DNA of 64,000 nucleotides from Ureibacillus thermophilus (GTDB taxonomy: Bacteria > Bacillota > Bacilli > Bacillales_A > Planococcaceae): contig NZ_CP036528.1 of NCBI RefSeq assembly GCF_004331915.1, positions 1,254,567-1,318,566 of the forward strand, given 5' to 3'. Below the pieces are notes generated by a model that was given only the letters and a program-made list of their open reading frames with translations, was not told the origin of the DNA and did no database searches. This document shows positions 1 through 9,318 of the stretch, piece by piece. Position 1 is the first letter of the stretch, and each line of letters starts with the position of its first letter. Position numbers and translations under genes: made by a program.

Positions 1-384
1 TCCTTCCAAGTTTACAAATTTCAGCGCTTCCCTCACACGATCTCGGATTTCTTTTTCTTTCATTTTTTTTATGCGCAAGCCGAACGCGACGTTTTCAAAA
101 ACATTCAAATGAGGAAAGAGCGCGTAGTCTTGAAACACTGTGTTTACTTGTCGTTCATGGGCTGGAACGTTGTTGATTTTTTTTCCATTAAAATAAACGT
201 TTCCGCTAGAAGGCTCTGTAAAACCCGCGATGATTCGAAGGATGGTTGTTTTCCCGCAACCTGATGGCCCCAGTAGGGTATAAAACTTTCCTTTTTCCAG
301 TTCAAAGTTGATGTTTTTTAATACAACTGTCCCATCATCATAGGATTTTGAAACATTTTCAAATTGAATAATCGTGTTACCCAT
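1..384 (-). CDS. potA: Spermidine/putrescine ABC importer ATP-binding protein PotA (partial, N-terminal part)
   Basis: The first 128 codons of an ABC ATPase run off the left edge of the window. The Walker A motif GPSGCGKTT and the Q-loop region [21 protein letters not shown] are visible; the second is the form usual in polyamine importers of the PotA family. PotA is the cytoplasmic ATPase that drives polyamine uptake through PotBC with the lipoprotein PotD. The start ATG at 384 has a good ribosome binding site (TTAGGAGGC read on this strand). The gene starts 18 bp beyond the end of the XRE-cupin regulator and is read in the same direction, so the two are probably one operon. Signature motif, Walker B and the regulatory domain lie outside the window. 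Confidence 0.92.
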   Translation of the reverse strand, partial: MGNTIIQFENVSKSYDDGTVVLKNINFELEKGKFYTLLGPSGCGKTTILRIIAGFTEPSSGNVYFNGKKINNVPAHERQVNTVFQDYALFPHLNVFENVAFGLRIKKMKEKEIRDRVREALKFVNLEG

Positions 385-402
385 ACTCAAGCCTCCTAAA
401 CA

Positions 403-945
403 CTATAAATAAGATTCTGTTGCTACAAGAAGCAGTTGCGACTCACCATCATTGGCATTAAAAATTTGATGATTGCTTGAAGCCTCATAATAAATTGAAT
501 TTCCCTCGCTTGCGATATACTCTTCGTCTCCCAGCACTACACGAATTCGACCCTTTAATACGTAAATGAAAGTTTCTGCAAGAGACGGTTCAAATTGTTT
601 ATATTCTCCACCCTTTTGAAAGGTAATAATCACCGGCTCCATTTCTTTTTCATTGGAAGTAGGTATGAGCCATTTAATTTCGTATTTCTTTTCATCATCT
701 CTATAGGAAGTTTGGTCTTCTTCGCTATAGACGACTTTTTGTTCTTCCATATCATCATCAAAAAATTCTTTCGGAGTGGAGCCTAAAACTTCTAAAATAG
801 TAAAAAGCGTGTCAATGGAAGGGGAATTCAAATCGCGTTCAAGCTGAGAAATGTATCCTTTTGTCAGGTCTGTTCTTTCCCCAAGTTCTTCTTGGGTTAA
901 TCCTTTTTTAATGCGCAATGCTTTTATTTTTTTTCCAATTTGCAT
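403..945 (-). CDS. XRE-family regulator with C-terminal cupin domain (PuuR-like), polyamine operon regulator
   Basis: This is a 180-residue regulator. Residues 1-60 are an XRE helix-turn-helix (IGKKIKALRIKKGLTQEELG followed by TKGYISQLERDLNSPS), and residues 105-175 are a small cupin fold (ETFIYVLKGRIRVVLGDEEY, then an SNHQIFNANDG segment). This HTH-cupin layout is that of PuuR-type regulators, which often precede polyamine transport genes. Its place directly upstream of potA, in the same direction, supports control of polyamine uptake. An in-frame start lies 16 codons upstream, but ATG 945 is preferred because GAGGAG sits 9 bp before it. The ligand is inferred, not seen. Confidence 0.85.
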   Translation of the reverse strand: MQIGKKIKALRIKKGLTQEELGERTDLTKGYISQLERDLNSPSIDTLFTILEVLGSTPKEFFDDDMEEQKVVYSEEDQTSYRDDEKKYEIKWLIPTSNEKEMEPVIITFQKGGEYKQFEPSLAETFIYVLKGRIRVVLGDEEYIASEGNSIYYEASSNHQIFNANDGESQLLLVATESYL

Positions 946-1038
946 ATAGTAAAACTCCTCTTTAGCAACAAATAGTTTATTTTCTTTAAACATTCAGTAA
1001 GAAAGTTTACTATTACAAAACTTAAAGTTTACAATTAC

Positions 1039-1053
1039 AGATAATGATTATAC
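1039..1053. promoter_or_regulatory. Possible PerR/Fur-type box
   Basis: The sequence AGATAATGATTATAC matches 11 of 14 defined positions of the PerR consensus (TTATAATNATTATAA) and 11 of 14 of the Fur 7-1-7 consensus. It lies between the divergent XRE regulator and the 2-Cys peroxiredoxin gene, 224 bp before the peroxiredoxin start. Peroxide control of a peroxiredoxin would make sense, but the distance is long and AT-rich DNA yields such matches by chance. Confidence 0.3.
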
Positions 1054-1276
1054 AGAATTTTAGAGGGAATGCAATATTTTTTATAAAAAATTCTTTCTCA
1101 TTAATGAATACCACTGGGATCAGGTTTATTTTCGCTTATTTCAGGAAAATAAAAAAATATATAACTATGATAAATAAAGGAAGAGTTTGTGAAATAAATT
1201 GAAATTAGCTCCTGTATTTGTTAATGTAAAAATTAGGAAAGAATCACCTTCACTATTCATTTAGGAGGGATTTTTC

Positions 1277-1819
1277 ATGGCAGAACGTCTAGTAGGAAAA
1301 CAGGCTCCGTTATTTGTATTGGATGCAGTAATGCCAGATAAAACCTTTGGAACCGTTTCTTTAGAACAAATCATGAATGAAGGGAAATGGACGATTTTAT
1401 TTTTTTATCCAAATGATTTTACCTTTGTTTGCCCGACTGAAATTACCGCTATCAGCGACCGTTATGAGGAATTTCAGGAATTAAATGCAGAAGTAATTGG
1501 CATATCAACGGATTCTTTGTATTCCCATTATGCTTGGATTAACACAGAACGTACAAAAAATGGAATTGGTCCTTTAAATTATCCATTAGCTTCAGACCGT
1601 AACCATGTTGTTTCAAGAGAATACGGGGTTTTAATAGAAGAAAAAGGTGTGGCGATGCGCGGATTATTTATTATTCATCCATCAGGTGAAATACAATATG
1701 AAGTAGTGCATCACAATAATGTAGGCCGCGATATTGATGAAGTGCTTCGTGTTTTACAAGCCCTTCAAACTGGAGGATTATGTCCGGCAAATTGGCGGCC
1801 GGGTCAATCCACATTGTAA
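1277..1819 (+). CDS. ykuU: 2-Cys peroxiredoxin YkuU
   Basis: This is a 180-residue AhpC/Prx1-type peroxiredoxin. The peroxidatic cysteine is Cys52 in FTFVCPTE, and the resolving cysteine is Cys169 in GGLCPANWRPG, so it should be a typical 2-Cys enzyme that reduces hydrogen peroxide and alkyl hydroperoxides in the cytoplasm. GGAGGGA lies 7 bp before ATG. The next gene is a YkuV-type thioredoxin-like protein 37 bp downstream, the same pairing as ykuU-ykuV in B. subtilis, and YkuV may act as its reductant. Confidence 0.93.
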   Translation: MAERLVGKQAPLFVLDAVMPDKTFGTVSLEQIMNEGKWTILFFYPNDFTFVCPTEITAISDRYEEFQELNAEVIGISTDSLYSHYAWINTERTKNGIGPLNYPLASDRNHVVSREYGVLIEEKGVAMRGLFIIHPSGEIQYEVVHHNNVGRDIDEVLRVLQALQTGGLCPANWRPGQSTL

Positions 1820-1856
1820 TAAAAGGGCTTTATTAATAGATTAAGGAGGAAAATGG

Positions 1857-2309
1857 ATGAAATTGCGTTCACCATTGCCTAATTTGGATGGTGCAACGGC
1901 ATGGTTTAATGGAGAAGTAAGAAGGGAAGATTTGCTGGGGGAAAAAGCAACATTAGTTCACTTCTGGTCAGTCAGCTGTTATTTATGCAAGGAAGCAATG
2001 CCTGACTTGAATCGATTGTGCGAAAAGTATAAAGACCACTTGAATGTTGTAGCAGTGCATATGCCTCGAACGGATGAAGATCGGGATTTAATAACGGTAA
2101 AACAAATAGCAGCTGAATTGGAAATGACGCAGCCGATTTATGTGGATAATGATTATGTATTATCAGATTTATTTGGAAATGAATATGTTCCTTCTTATTA
2201 TGTATTTGACCGTTCCGGTTCCTTAAGGCATTACCAGGCTGGCGGAAAAGGGATGAAAATGTTGGAGCAAAGATTGGAACGAATTATAGGCGTACAAGGC
2301 ACCTCTTAA
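1857..2309 (+). CDS. ykuV: Thiol-disulfide oxidoreductase YkuV
   Basis: This is a 150-residue TlpA/ResA-like thioredoxin-fold protein without a signal peptide. The active site is Cys41-Tyr-Leu-Cys44 within HFWSVSCYLCKEAMP (CHLC in the B. subtilis protein as recalled). The C-terminal NEYVPSYYVFDRSG segment holds the cis-proline loop. The lack of a membrane anchor fits a cytoplasmic reductant. A good site (AAGGAGG) precedes the ATG, and the gene follows ykuU directly, so the two are probably co-transcribed and end at the shared hairpin at 2296-2323. Confidence 0.92.
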   Translation: MKLRSPLPNLDGATAWFNGEVRREDLLGEKATLVHFWSVSCYLCKEAMPDLNRLCEKYKDHLNVVAVHMPRTDEDRDLITVKQIAAELEMTQPIYVDNDYVLSDLFGNEYVPSYYVFDRSGSLRHYQAGGKGMKMLEQRLERIIGVQGTS

Positions 2310-2323
2310 TCTAGAGGTGCCTT
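2296..2323. terminator. Hairpin between convergent ykuV and ktrC
   Basis: AAGGCACCTC and GAGGTGCCTT form a perfect 10-bp stem with an 8-nt loop. It overlaps the end of ykuV and reaches the last codon of ktrC, so it can serve both convergent genes. The T-run is short on both strands, so termination may be partial. Confidence 0.6.
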
Positions 2324-2981
2324 ATGTCATTGCCCGGTTGACGAAGCGGTTGATATCCACTACAGCTCCGATGACAAGCAGCACATCGCCTAAAAGAATT
2401 TTCTCATCGGCGCCAGGAGAAATAATAATTTGTTCTCCACGTTTGATGCCGATAATATTGATTCCATAATTGGCGCGAATGTCTAGGTCTTTAATGGAGT
2501 ATCCGGCAATCCGATCATTAGATCTAATTTCCATAATTGAATATTCATCGGATAATTCCAAGTAATCGAGCACATTGTGGGACATGATATTGTTGGCAAT
2601 GCGGATTCCCATATCCCTCTCTGGATGCACGATAAGATCGGCACCGATTTTATGCAATACTTTGGCATGATAATCATTTTGAGCTTTCGCCGTGATTTGA
2701 GGCACTCCAAATTCTTTTAAGATTAACGTCGCCAATATGCTTGCCTGAATGTCATCTCCAATTGCTACAATGACATGTTCGAAATTTTGGATGCCAAGGG
2801 ATTTTAATGCCTCTTCATCGGTTGCATCTGCAATCACCGCTTGGGTAGCGATTTTTGCATAATCTTCCACCCGTTCAGGGTCAGAATCTATTGCCATCAC
2901 ATCTGCCCCTAATCGCACCAATTCTTCTACAATGCTTCCTCCAAATCGTCCTAGCCCGATGACTACAAATTCTTTTTTCAT
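2322..2981 (-). CDS. ktrC: K+ channel regulatory subunit KtrC (RCK/TrkA domains)
   Basis: This is a 219-residue cytoplasmic gating ring protein. Residues 1-135 are an RCK/TrkA-N Rossmann domain with GLGRFGG (9-15) and the ribose-binding acidic Asp32. Residues 140-219 are a TrkA-C domain. KtrC binds nucleotide (ATP/ADP, c-di-AMP in the C domain) and controls potassium uptake through a KtrB/KtrD-type membrane subunit, which is not in this window. Length and position next to rnjA match B. subtilis ktrC (ykqB). The site GGAGGT precedes ATG 2981. Confidence 0.93.
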   Translation of the reverse strand: MKKEFVVIGLGRFGGSIVEELVRLGADVMAIDSDPERVEDYAKIATQAVIADATDEEALKSLGIQNFEHVIVAIGDDIQASILATLILKEFGVPQITAKAQNDYHAKVLHKIGADLIVHPERDMGIRIANNIMSHNVLDYLELSDEYSIMEIRSNDRIAGYSIKDLDIRANYGINIIGIKRGEQIIISPGADEKILLGDVLLVIGAVVDINRFVNRAMT

Positions 2982-3067
2982 TAGTTACCTCCATGCTTCG
3001 TTCAAACATCGATGACAATATTTTATATCACTCCGTGGATTTCCACAAATCAGGAAAAAGAAGATAT

Positions 3068-3835
3068 TTATTCTTTTATTCCAACCACTCGAATTCGCTT
3101 GTAGTCAGCAACCCAAACACCATTTTCAAAAAGGGAAGGTTTTAAGGCTGTTTCAACATTTGCAATGATTTCGTGTTTCAACTGTTCATTAATTCCTTCA
3201 AAAAATGAGCTTGCGAACATAGCAATCCAATTTTTTAATCCATCTTCTCCTTCAAGGGGCGTTGGACGGTCAAAATGCATCGCCAATGTAACGCGGAAAC
3301 CTACTTGTTCCATTAATGCTACATATTCGCCGATGCTTGGAAAATACCAAGGGGATGCAATGTCTCTTTCAATTCCTGCTTTTTTTATTTGCATAAGCAA
3401 AGCGTCAGTAATCTTTTGAACATTTCCTTTGCCGCCAAATTCTGCAACAAATCGGCCCCCATTTTTTAGGCTGTTGAAAATATTCGTTAAGGCTTTTTCC
3501 GACGGTTTGACCCAATGCAATGTGGCGTTTGAAAAAACAGCATCAAATTCATGATGAAAATCCATTTTCGTAACGTCTTTCACTATAAATTGAATATGGG
3601 GATATTTCTCTTTTGCTTTAGCGACCATGTTTTCGCTGAAATCGATTCCCACCACATTGGCGCCGACGCTCGCGATTTTATTCGCCAAATCTCCAGTTCC
3701 GCATCCAACATCCAATATGCTTTCTCCTTTTTTTGGATCTAAATAATCGAATAATTGGTTTCCGAATTTTGAAACAAAGGCATGTTTATCATCATAAAGC
3801 AATGGATTCCAATGATCTTTCTGAATCGTATTCAT
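3068..3835 (-). CDS. Class I SAM-dependent methyltransferase
   Basis: This is a 255-residue methyltransferase with motif I ILDVGCGTGDLANKIAS near residues 40-55, the acidic post-motif II GIDFSENMVAKAK, and motif IV DAVFSNATLHWV. The last motif and the long variable C-terminal half resemble the trans-aconitate methyltransferase/UbiE-like group. The substrate cannot be read from sequence. ATG 3835 has AGGAG 8 bp before it; an ATG two codons earlier would sit on the ribosome binding site. It lies alone between ktrC and the rnjA operon, on the same strand. Confidence 0.85.
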   Translation of the reverse strand: MNTIQKDHWNPLLYDDKHAFVSKFGNQLFDYLDPKKGESILDVGCGTGDLANKIASVGANVVGIDFSENMVAKAKEKYPHIQFIVKDVTKMDFHHEFDAVFSNATLHWVKPSEKALTNIFNSLKNGGRFVAEFGGKGNVQKITDALLMQIKKAGIERDIASPWYFPSIGEYVALMEQVGFRVTLAMHFDRPTPLEGEDGLKNWIAMFASSFFEGINEQLKHEIIANVETALKPSLFENGVWVADYKRIRVVGIKE

Positions 3836-3936
3836 CTGCATCTCTCCTTATTTTTTGTAAAATTATACAAATTTACAATAAAAGAGTAAATAATAAATTG
3901 GAATATTATGAATTTTTGAAAGAATGGTAAAAAAAG

Positions 3937-3971
3937 GGCTGTCCAGAAAGTCGAACACTTTCTGAACAGCC
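3937..3971 (-). terminator. Leftward rho-independent terminator
   Basis: GGCTGTCCAGAAAG and CTTTCTGAACAGCC form a 14-bp stem with two mismatches and a 7-nt loop. Read leftwards it is followed by CCC and then a run of T, so it ends transcription arriving from the rnjA side. The 3842-4116 interval holds only this hairpin and the one at 4075. Confidence 0.7.
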
Positions 3972-4074
3972 TTACTTCTAGTAAAATTCTCTTAAAAAAT
4001 TTCCCTGCGGTGGTTACAAAACGCGCCTTTTTGTCGCAATTTATCTGCGGCGAAGTATGTGCTACAGCCGCAAA

Positions 4075-4108
4075 GGGGGCGTCTGAAAAGTCATTTTGAG
4101 ACGCCCCC
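4075..4108 (-). terminator. GC-rich hairpin after rnjA
   Basis: GGGGGCGTCT and AGACGCCCCC form a perfect 10-bp stem immediately downstream of the rnjA stop codon. The T-run is short, and the second hairpin at 3937 may back it up. Confidence 0.65.
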
Positions 4109-4116
4109 TTCTTTGC

Positions 4117-5781
4117 TTATACCTCCATAATAATCGGCAAAATCATTGGCCGGCGTTTTGTTTTTTCAAACAAATATGGAGATAAAATTTCCGTAATTTC
4201 ATTTTTTAACTCTGTCCATTGGGATTTTTCCTGAATTTTTTCTGCCAAGTGTTCTGAAAGCATTTTTTGTGCTTCGCTAATTAACGTAGCCGATTCGCGC
4301 ATATACACAAAGCCTCTAGAAATGATATCAGGACCTGCCACGATTTTTTGTTGTTTCATATCTACACTGACCACAACGATGACTAGCCCTTCTTCGGAAA
4401 GAATGCGGCGGTCGCGCAACACGATATTTCCGATGTCACCAATGCCGCTTCCATCAATGTAGACATCCCCAGAAGGAACGCGGCCTGCAATATAGGCTTC
4501 ATCTGAACTTAATGCAAGCACATCGCCGTTTTCCATTACAAATGTATTTTCAGGTGGAATATCGCAATCGATTGCAAGTTTTGTATGCATTTTTAACATG
4601 CGATATTCACCATGGATTGGCATAAAGAATTTCGGTTTCATTAAGCGAAGCATTAGCTTTTGTTCTTCTTGGGATCCGTGTCCAGAAGTATGGATATTGT
4701 TAATAGAACCATGAATGACTTCTGCTCCTGCTTTATATAACAAGTTGATGATGCGATTGACGCTAATCGTGTTTCCAGGAATTGGAGAAGATGAGAATAC
4801 AACAGTATCTCCAGGCTGAATTTGAATTTGTCGGTGAGTACCATTAGCAATTCGCGATAATGCGGCCATTGGCTCACCTTGAGATCCTGTACATAAAATC
4901 ATGACTTCATTCGCAGGAAGGCGATTGATGGTTTGAGCGTCCACAAAGGTTTCTTTTGGAGCAGTAATATATCCTAGTTCCCGGCCAATGGAGATGGCGT
5001 TGTCCATTGAACGTCCAAAAACAGCAATTTTTCTTCCGTATTGAGCTGCTGCATCGGTTACTTGTTGGAGACGGTGGATATTCGAAGCAAAAGTTGCAAA
5101 AATGATGCGTCCTTCTACTTTTCGGAAAATATCGTGGATGCTTTCGCCAACTTTACGTTCGGACATTGTAAAATTAGGAACTTCAGCATTTGTACTGTCC
5201 GATAATAAACAAAGCACTCCATCGCGTCCAATTTCGGCCATCTTTGTTAAGTTTGCAGGTTCTCCAACCGGTGTAAAGTCAAACTTAAAGTCGCCCGTAT
5301 GAACGATATTTCCTGGAGGCGTTTTTACAACGATTCCAAAAGCATCTGGTATGCTGTGAGTTGTTCTAAAGAAACTAACGGATGTTTTTCGGAATTTGAT
5401 GACGTCGTCTTCTTTAATTTCAATTAATTTTGTTTGACGAAGCAATCCGTGCTCTTCTAATTTATTTCGCAATAGCCCGAGGGCAAGTTTTCCACCGTAT
5501 ACTGGAACATTCACTTTACGCAATAAGTACGGAATTCCGCCGATATGGTCTTCATGGCCATGGGTAATAAACAACCCTTTAATTTTATCTGCATTCCGAA
5601 CCAAATATGTGTAGTCAGGAATTACATAATCAATTCCTAAAAGGTCGTCTTCAGGGAATTTTATGCCTGCATCAATGATGATAATTTCATCTTGAAATTG
5701 TACGCAGTAAGTATTTTTGCCGATTTCGCCCAGTCCGCCGAGAGCGAAAACGGCTGTTTGATCATTTTTTACAAATTTCAT
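4117..5781 (-). CDS. rnjA: Ribonuclease J1
   Basis: This is a 554-residue metallo-beta-lactamase/beta-CASP ribonuclease, the usual length for RNase J1. The zinc motif HGHEDH is at residues 74-79, and further motifs include [12 protein letters not shown] and the beta-CASP segments. The C-terminal domain is present. RNase J1 has 5'-to-3' exonuclease and endonuclease activity in mRNA turnover and rRNA maturation. rpoY ends 5 bp upstream on the same strand, the conserved rpoY-rnjA (ykzG-ykqC) arrangement. No damage is seen. Confidence 0.97.
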   Translation of the reverse strand: MKFVKNDQTAVFALGGLGEIGKNTYCVQFQDEIIIIDAGIKFPEDDLLGIDYVIPDYTYLVRNADKIKGLFITHGHEDHIGGIPYLLRKVNVPVYGGKLALGLLRNKLEEHGLLRQTKLIEIKEDDVIKFRKTSVSFFRTTHSIPDAFGIVVKTPPGNIVHTGDFKFDFTPVGEPANLTKMAEIGRDGVLCLLSDSTNAEVPNFTMSERKVGESIHDIFRKVEGRIIFATFASNIHRLQQVTDAAAQYGRKIAVFGRSMDNAISIGRELGYITAPKETFVDAQTINRLPANEVMILCTGSQGEPMAALSRIANGTHRQIQIQPGDTVVFSSSPIPGNTISVNRIINLLYKAGAEVIHGSINNIHTSGHGSQEEQKLMLRLMKPKFFMPIHGEYRMLKMHTKLAIDCDIPPENTFVMENGDVLALSSDEAYIAGRVPSGDVYIDGSGIGDIGNIVLRDRRILSEEGLVIVVVSVDMKQQKIVAGPDIISRGFVYMRESATLISEAQKMLSEHLAEKIQEKSQWTELKNEITEILSPYLFEKTKRRPMILPIIMEV

Positions 5782-5786
5782 ATAGT

Positions 5787-5996
5787 TTACGCATTCTCCA
5801 AACGGAAATTCGGGCTATTTTTTTCATATTCTAAATAATTGCCCTCTAATAATTGGATATACTCAATCAAAATGCGGCGATCCTTTAAATATTCGCGGAC
5901 TTCTCGTTCTGAGTTGGCTTCTAGATATAGGCTTTTTGTATTTTCGCGAATAGGCACTTCTTCTGGATTTTCTTGATAATACACTTTGTAAATCAT
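5787..5996 (-). CDS. rpoY: RNA polymerase epsilon subunit
   Basis: This is a 69-residue RpoY (YkzG, DUF1447) protein beginning [19 protein letters not shown]. It is the small epsilon subunit of Bacillota RNA polymerase. The reading frame is open 23 codons further upstream, but ATG 5996 has GAAGGAGAG just before it and fits the family length. It lies 5 bp upstream of rnjA, with which it is typically co-transcribed. Confidence 0.94.
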   Translation of the reverse strand: MIYKVYYQENPEEVPIRENTKSLYLEANSEREVREYLKDRRILIEYIQLLEGNYLEYEKNSPNFRLENA

Positions 5997-6222
5997 TTTT
6001 TCTCTCCTTCTTTGACCGAACATTTTTGCATATATTATTTTTCCACTTTTTACGAATATAATCAATTAATTATATATACTAACGCAAATGGCGCTCTTTT
6101 CTCAACCATTTGCGTGAAGTGGTGAAGATTATTCCCATCTTAATCATCAAAGATATTCACCATCATCGAAAACAAATGCATTTTCTTTTATATTATCATG
6201 GGAATCTTTTAAAATAAAGAAA

Positions 6223-6247
6223 AGCCCTTCATTTTTAGAGAAGGGCT
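6223..6247 (-). terminator. Terminator of the 23-codon peptide gene
   Basis: AGCCCTTC and GAAGGGCT form a perfect 8-bp stem with a 9-nt loop. Read leftwards it is followed by TTTCTTTATTTT. The stem overlaps the stop codon of the small gene at 6247-6318. Confidence 0.8.
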
Positions 6248-6318
6248 CAAGCGATTGATTTTTTGCCGAGGATGCCATTGAGTCGTCTCAAAAGTTTCTT
6301 TTTGAGTCTTTTCAACAT
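6247..6318 (-). CDS. Very short cationic amphipathic peptide (23 aa), own transcription unit
   Basis: A 23-codon frame begins MLKRLKKKLLRRLNG and continues ILGKKSIA before TGA. Nine residues are Lys or Arg and none is acidic; the Leu/Ile spacing gives an amphipathic helix. AAGGAGTGA lies 6 bp before the ATG. A TTTACA-17-TATACT promoter lies just upstream (6340-6368), and a perfect intrinsic terminator overlaps the stop. Promoter, ribosome binding site and terminator together make this a real unit rather than chance. I do not recognise the family. It could be a membrane-active peptide, a small membrane-associated regulator, or a peptide whose RNA is also functional. Confidence 0.72.
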   Translation of the reverse strand: MLKRLKKKLLRRLNGILGKKSIA

Positions 6319-6339
6319 GGCGCATCACTCCTTATTAAA

Positions 6340-6368
6340 AGTATAAGGTAGAATGATATATATGTAAA
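6340..6368 (-). promoter_or_regulatory. Sigma-A promoter of the 23-codon peptide gene
   Basis: On the minus strand TTTACA (6363-6368) and TATACT (6340-6345) are separated by 17 bp, close to the sigma-A consensus. The start codon is about 22 bp beyond the -10, so the leader is short. Confidence 0.7.
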
Positions 6369-6414
6369 GTATTTTTCATTTACATATAAATATGCGTTGG
6401 AAGGGTTAATGATC

Positions 6415-7185
6415 ATGAAGAAAGTGCTGTTTTTTGACGTGGATGGAACGCTTTACAATAGCAAGAAACAATTGCCTCCGTCTGCAAAGGATGCGATCTT
6501 TCAAGCGAAGCGAAACGGTTATGAAATTGCGATTGCTACAGGCCGTGCCCCTTTTATGATTGAACCGATTTTAAAAGAGTTGGAGATTGATACATTTGTT
6601 ACTTTTAATGGCCAATACGTTGTTTATAAAAATGAAGTCATTTTTATGGACAGTGTCCCAAAAGAGGAGTTGGCGGAAATTATTGAATTTGGTTCTAAGC
6701 GCAATCATCCGGTTGTCTTTATAGATGACAAGAAAATGATTGCAACAGCAGAGGGAAACGAAAAGATTGAACAAAGTTTAAAGTCGCTCCGCTATCCGTA
6801 TCCGAAAATCAATCCCCATTTTTATAAAGAAAATACTGTTTATCAAACGCTGATTTTTATGGAAGAAGACGAGGAGCCTGTGTATCATCAAACATTTTCA
6901 AATGTAAAATTTGTCCGATGGCATCCGTATTCTTGCGATATTCTTCCAAAAGATGGTTCAAAGGCAAGAGGCATTCAAAAAGTGCTGGAAAAAATGAATG
7001 TGCCGATTGAAAATGCCGTTGCCTTTGGCGATGGTTTAAACGATATCGAAATGCTTAAAGCAGTCGGCATTGGCGTGGCCATGGGCAATGCAAAAGAGCA
7101 AGTAAAAGCTGTTGCCGATGTGGTTGGAGATCATGTAGATGATGATGGGCTTGCAAAAGTGATGAAAAAATTAGAGATTATCTAA
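6415..7185 (+). CDS. ykrA: HAD-superfamily Cof-type phosphatase YkrA
   Basis: This is a 256-residue Cof-type HAD hydrolase. Motif I is DVDGT near the N terminus (VLFFDVDGTLYNSK), the Cof cap lies in the middle, and motif IV is AFGDGLNDIEML near residue 208. Such enzymes dephosphorylate sugar phosphates or flavin/pyridoxal precursors; the substrate is not known from sequence. GGAAGGG lies 9 bp before ATG 6415. Its place between rpoY and defB matches B. subtilis ykrA. Confidence 0.9.
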   Translation: MKKVLFFDVDGTLYNSKKQLPPSAKDAIFQAKRNGYEIAIATGRAPFMIEPILKELEIDTFVTFNGQYVVYKNEVIFMDSVPKEELAEIIEFGSKRNHPVVFIDDKKMIATAEGNEKIEQSLKSLRYPYPKINPHFYKENTVYQTLIFMEEDEEPVYHQTFSNVKFVRWHPYSCDILPKDGSKARGIQKVLEKMNVPIENAVAFGDGLNDIEMLKAVGIGVAMGNAKEQVKAVADVVGDHVDDDGLAKVMKKLEII

Positions 7186-7238
7186 TATATGTATATGCGG
7201 GATACCTGTTTTAGTCTCGGCAATTCTAGTTAAAAAAA

Positions 7239-7278
7239 CCCCAATAGCACCTTTTAACGGGCTATTGGGGGCTTTTTT
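7239..7278. terminator. Bidirectional terminator between ykrA and defB
   Basis: CCCCAATAGC and GCTATTGGGG form a perfect 10-bp stem with a 12-nt loop. An A-run precedes the stem and GGCTTTTTT follows it, so it works in both directions for the convergent genes. Confidence 0.88.
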
Positions 7279-7843
7279 ATGCTTCGCTTTCCGCTTCCAA
7301 TGGAAAGGCGTCTGGGATTGGGGCAAAAGGATCTTCTTTATTAATATGGTCGTAAAACATCACGCCGTTTAAATGGTCGAGTTCATGTTGGAAACAAATA
7401 GCTGGAAGGCCTTGTAGACGCATTTTTTTCTCTTCGCCATCCAAGGTGTAAAATTTCACGGTAATGCGTGCATAACGAGGCACATAACCAGGCACACTGC
7501 GGTCTACTGATAAGCAGCCTTCTCCTTGAGGCAAGTATGTTTTTTCTGCAGAATGGCTGACGATTTTTGGATTCACTGCAATAAAACTTAATGCTTCTCC
7601 GTTTTCTTGTTCTATATGAATGGCAAAGATTCTTTTTAAGAAATTGATTTGGTTTCCAGCAAGTCCAATTCCAGAGCGAAGTCCATATTTTTCTGCAATT
7701 TCAGGGTCTTGGCTATTTTTTAAAAACTGCAACATATCTTTTGCCAGTTTTCGTTCTTCATCAGTTAATGGGAATTTCACTTCTTCTGCTTTCGTTCTTA
7801 AAGCAGGGTGCCCTTCTCGGACAATGTCTTTCATTAAAATCAT
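7277..7843 (-). CDS. defB: Peptide deformylase (type 2)
   Basis: This is a 188-residue peptide deformylase. All three family motifs are present: GIGLAGNQ (58-65), EGCLS and the metal-binding HELDH. The long insertion between strands (KNSQDPEIAEKYGLRSG) is typical of the type 2 enzymes of Gram-positive bacteria. It removes the formyl group from the N-terminal methionine of nascent proteins. GAGGGAGTAA precedes ATG 7843. Position matches B. subtilis defB (ykrB). The adjacent ykyA of B. subtilis is absent here. Confidence 0.96.
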   Translation of the reverse strand: MILMKDIVREGHPALRTKAEEVKFPLTDEERKLAKDMLQFLKNSQDPEIAEKYGLRSGIGLAGNQINFLKRIFAIHIEQENGEALSFIAVNPKIVSHSAEKTYLPQGEGCLSVDRSVPGYVPRYARITVKFYTLDGEEKKMRLQGLPAICFQHELDHLNGVMFYDHINKEDPFAPIPDAFPLEAESEA

Positions 7844-8014
7844 TTCTTACTCCCTCTCAATATCACTATCAAATTTTTCAATATAAAAATATCATAAGTT
7901 TTTTTCTTTTTCTAATAAATGGACCAATGAATATTATATGCGATACATAGGGGATACTGTATTCATATGCAAATATTTTATGAACATAACATAAAAAATG
8001 TCTAATTTTTCAAA

Positions 8015-8049
8015 CTGTTATAACACAAGTTTTTATTGTATTATAACAG
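8015..8049. promoter_or_regulatory. Inverted repeat upstream of the pdh operon
   Basis: CTGTTATAA (8015-8023) and TTATAACAG (8041-8049) are perfect inverted 9-mers separated by 17 bp. The left arm lies within a perfect 10-bp palindrome (TGTTATAACA). It lies about 65 bp upstream of the probable pdh -35 and could be an operator. No regulator is assigned. Confidence 0.35.
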
Positions 8050-8112
8050 ATGTGTCTTAGTTGACTGTGGATTAAAATAGAAAATATAAGATTTAAAAAG
8101 AGAAAACAATAA

Positions 8113-8142
8113 TTGACCGATGGTGTTTAGGTGGGTTATACT
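8113..8142 (+). promoter_or_regulatory. Probable sigma-A promoter of pdhABCD
   Basis: TTGACC (8113-8118) and TATACT (8137-8142) are separated by 18 bp, about 70 bp before the pdhA start codon. The 7844-8211 interval otherwise holds only the inverted repeat at 8015. Confidence 0.6.
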
Positions 8143-8157
8143 GTTAACAACTAATAA

Positions 8158-9315
<1,158 letters not shown>

Positions 9316-9318
9316 CCT

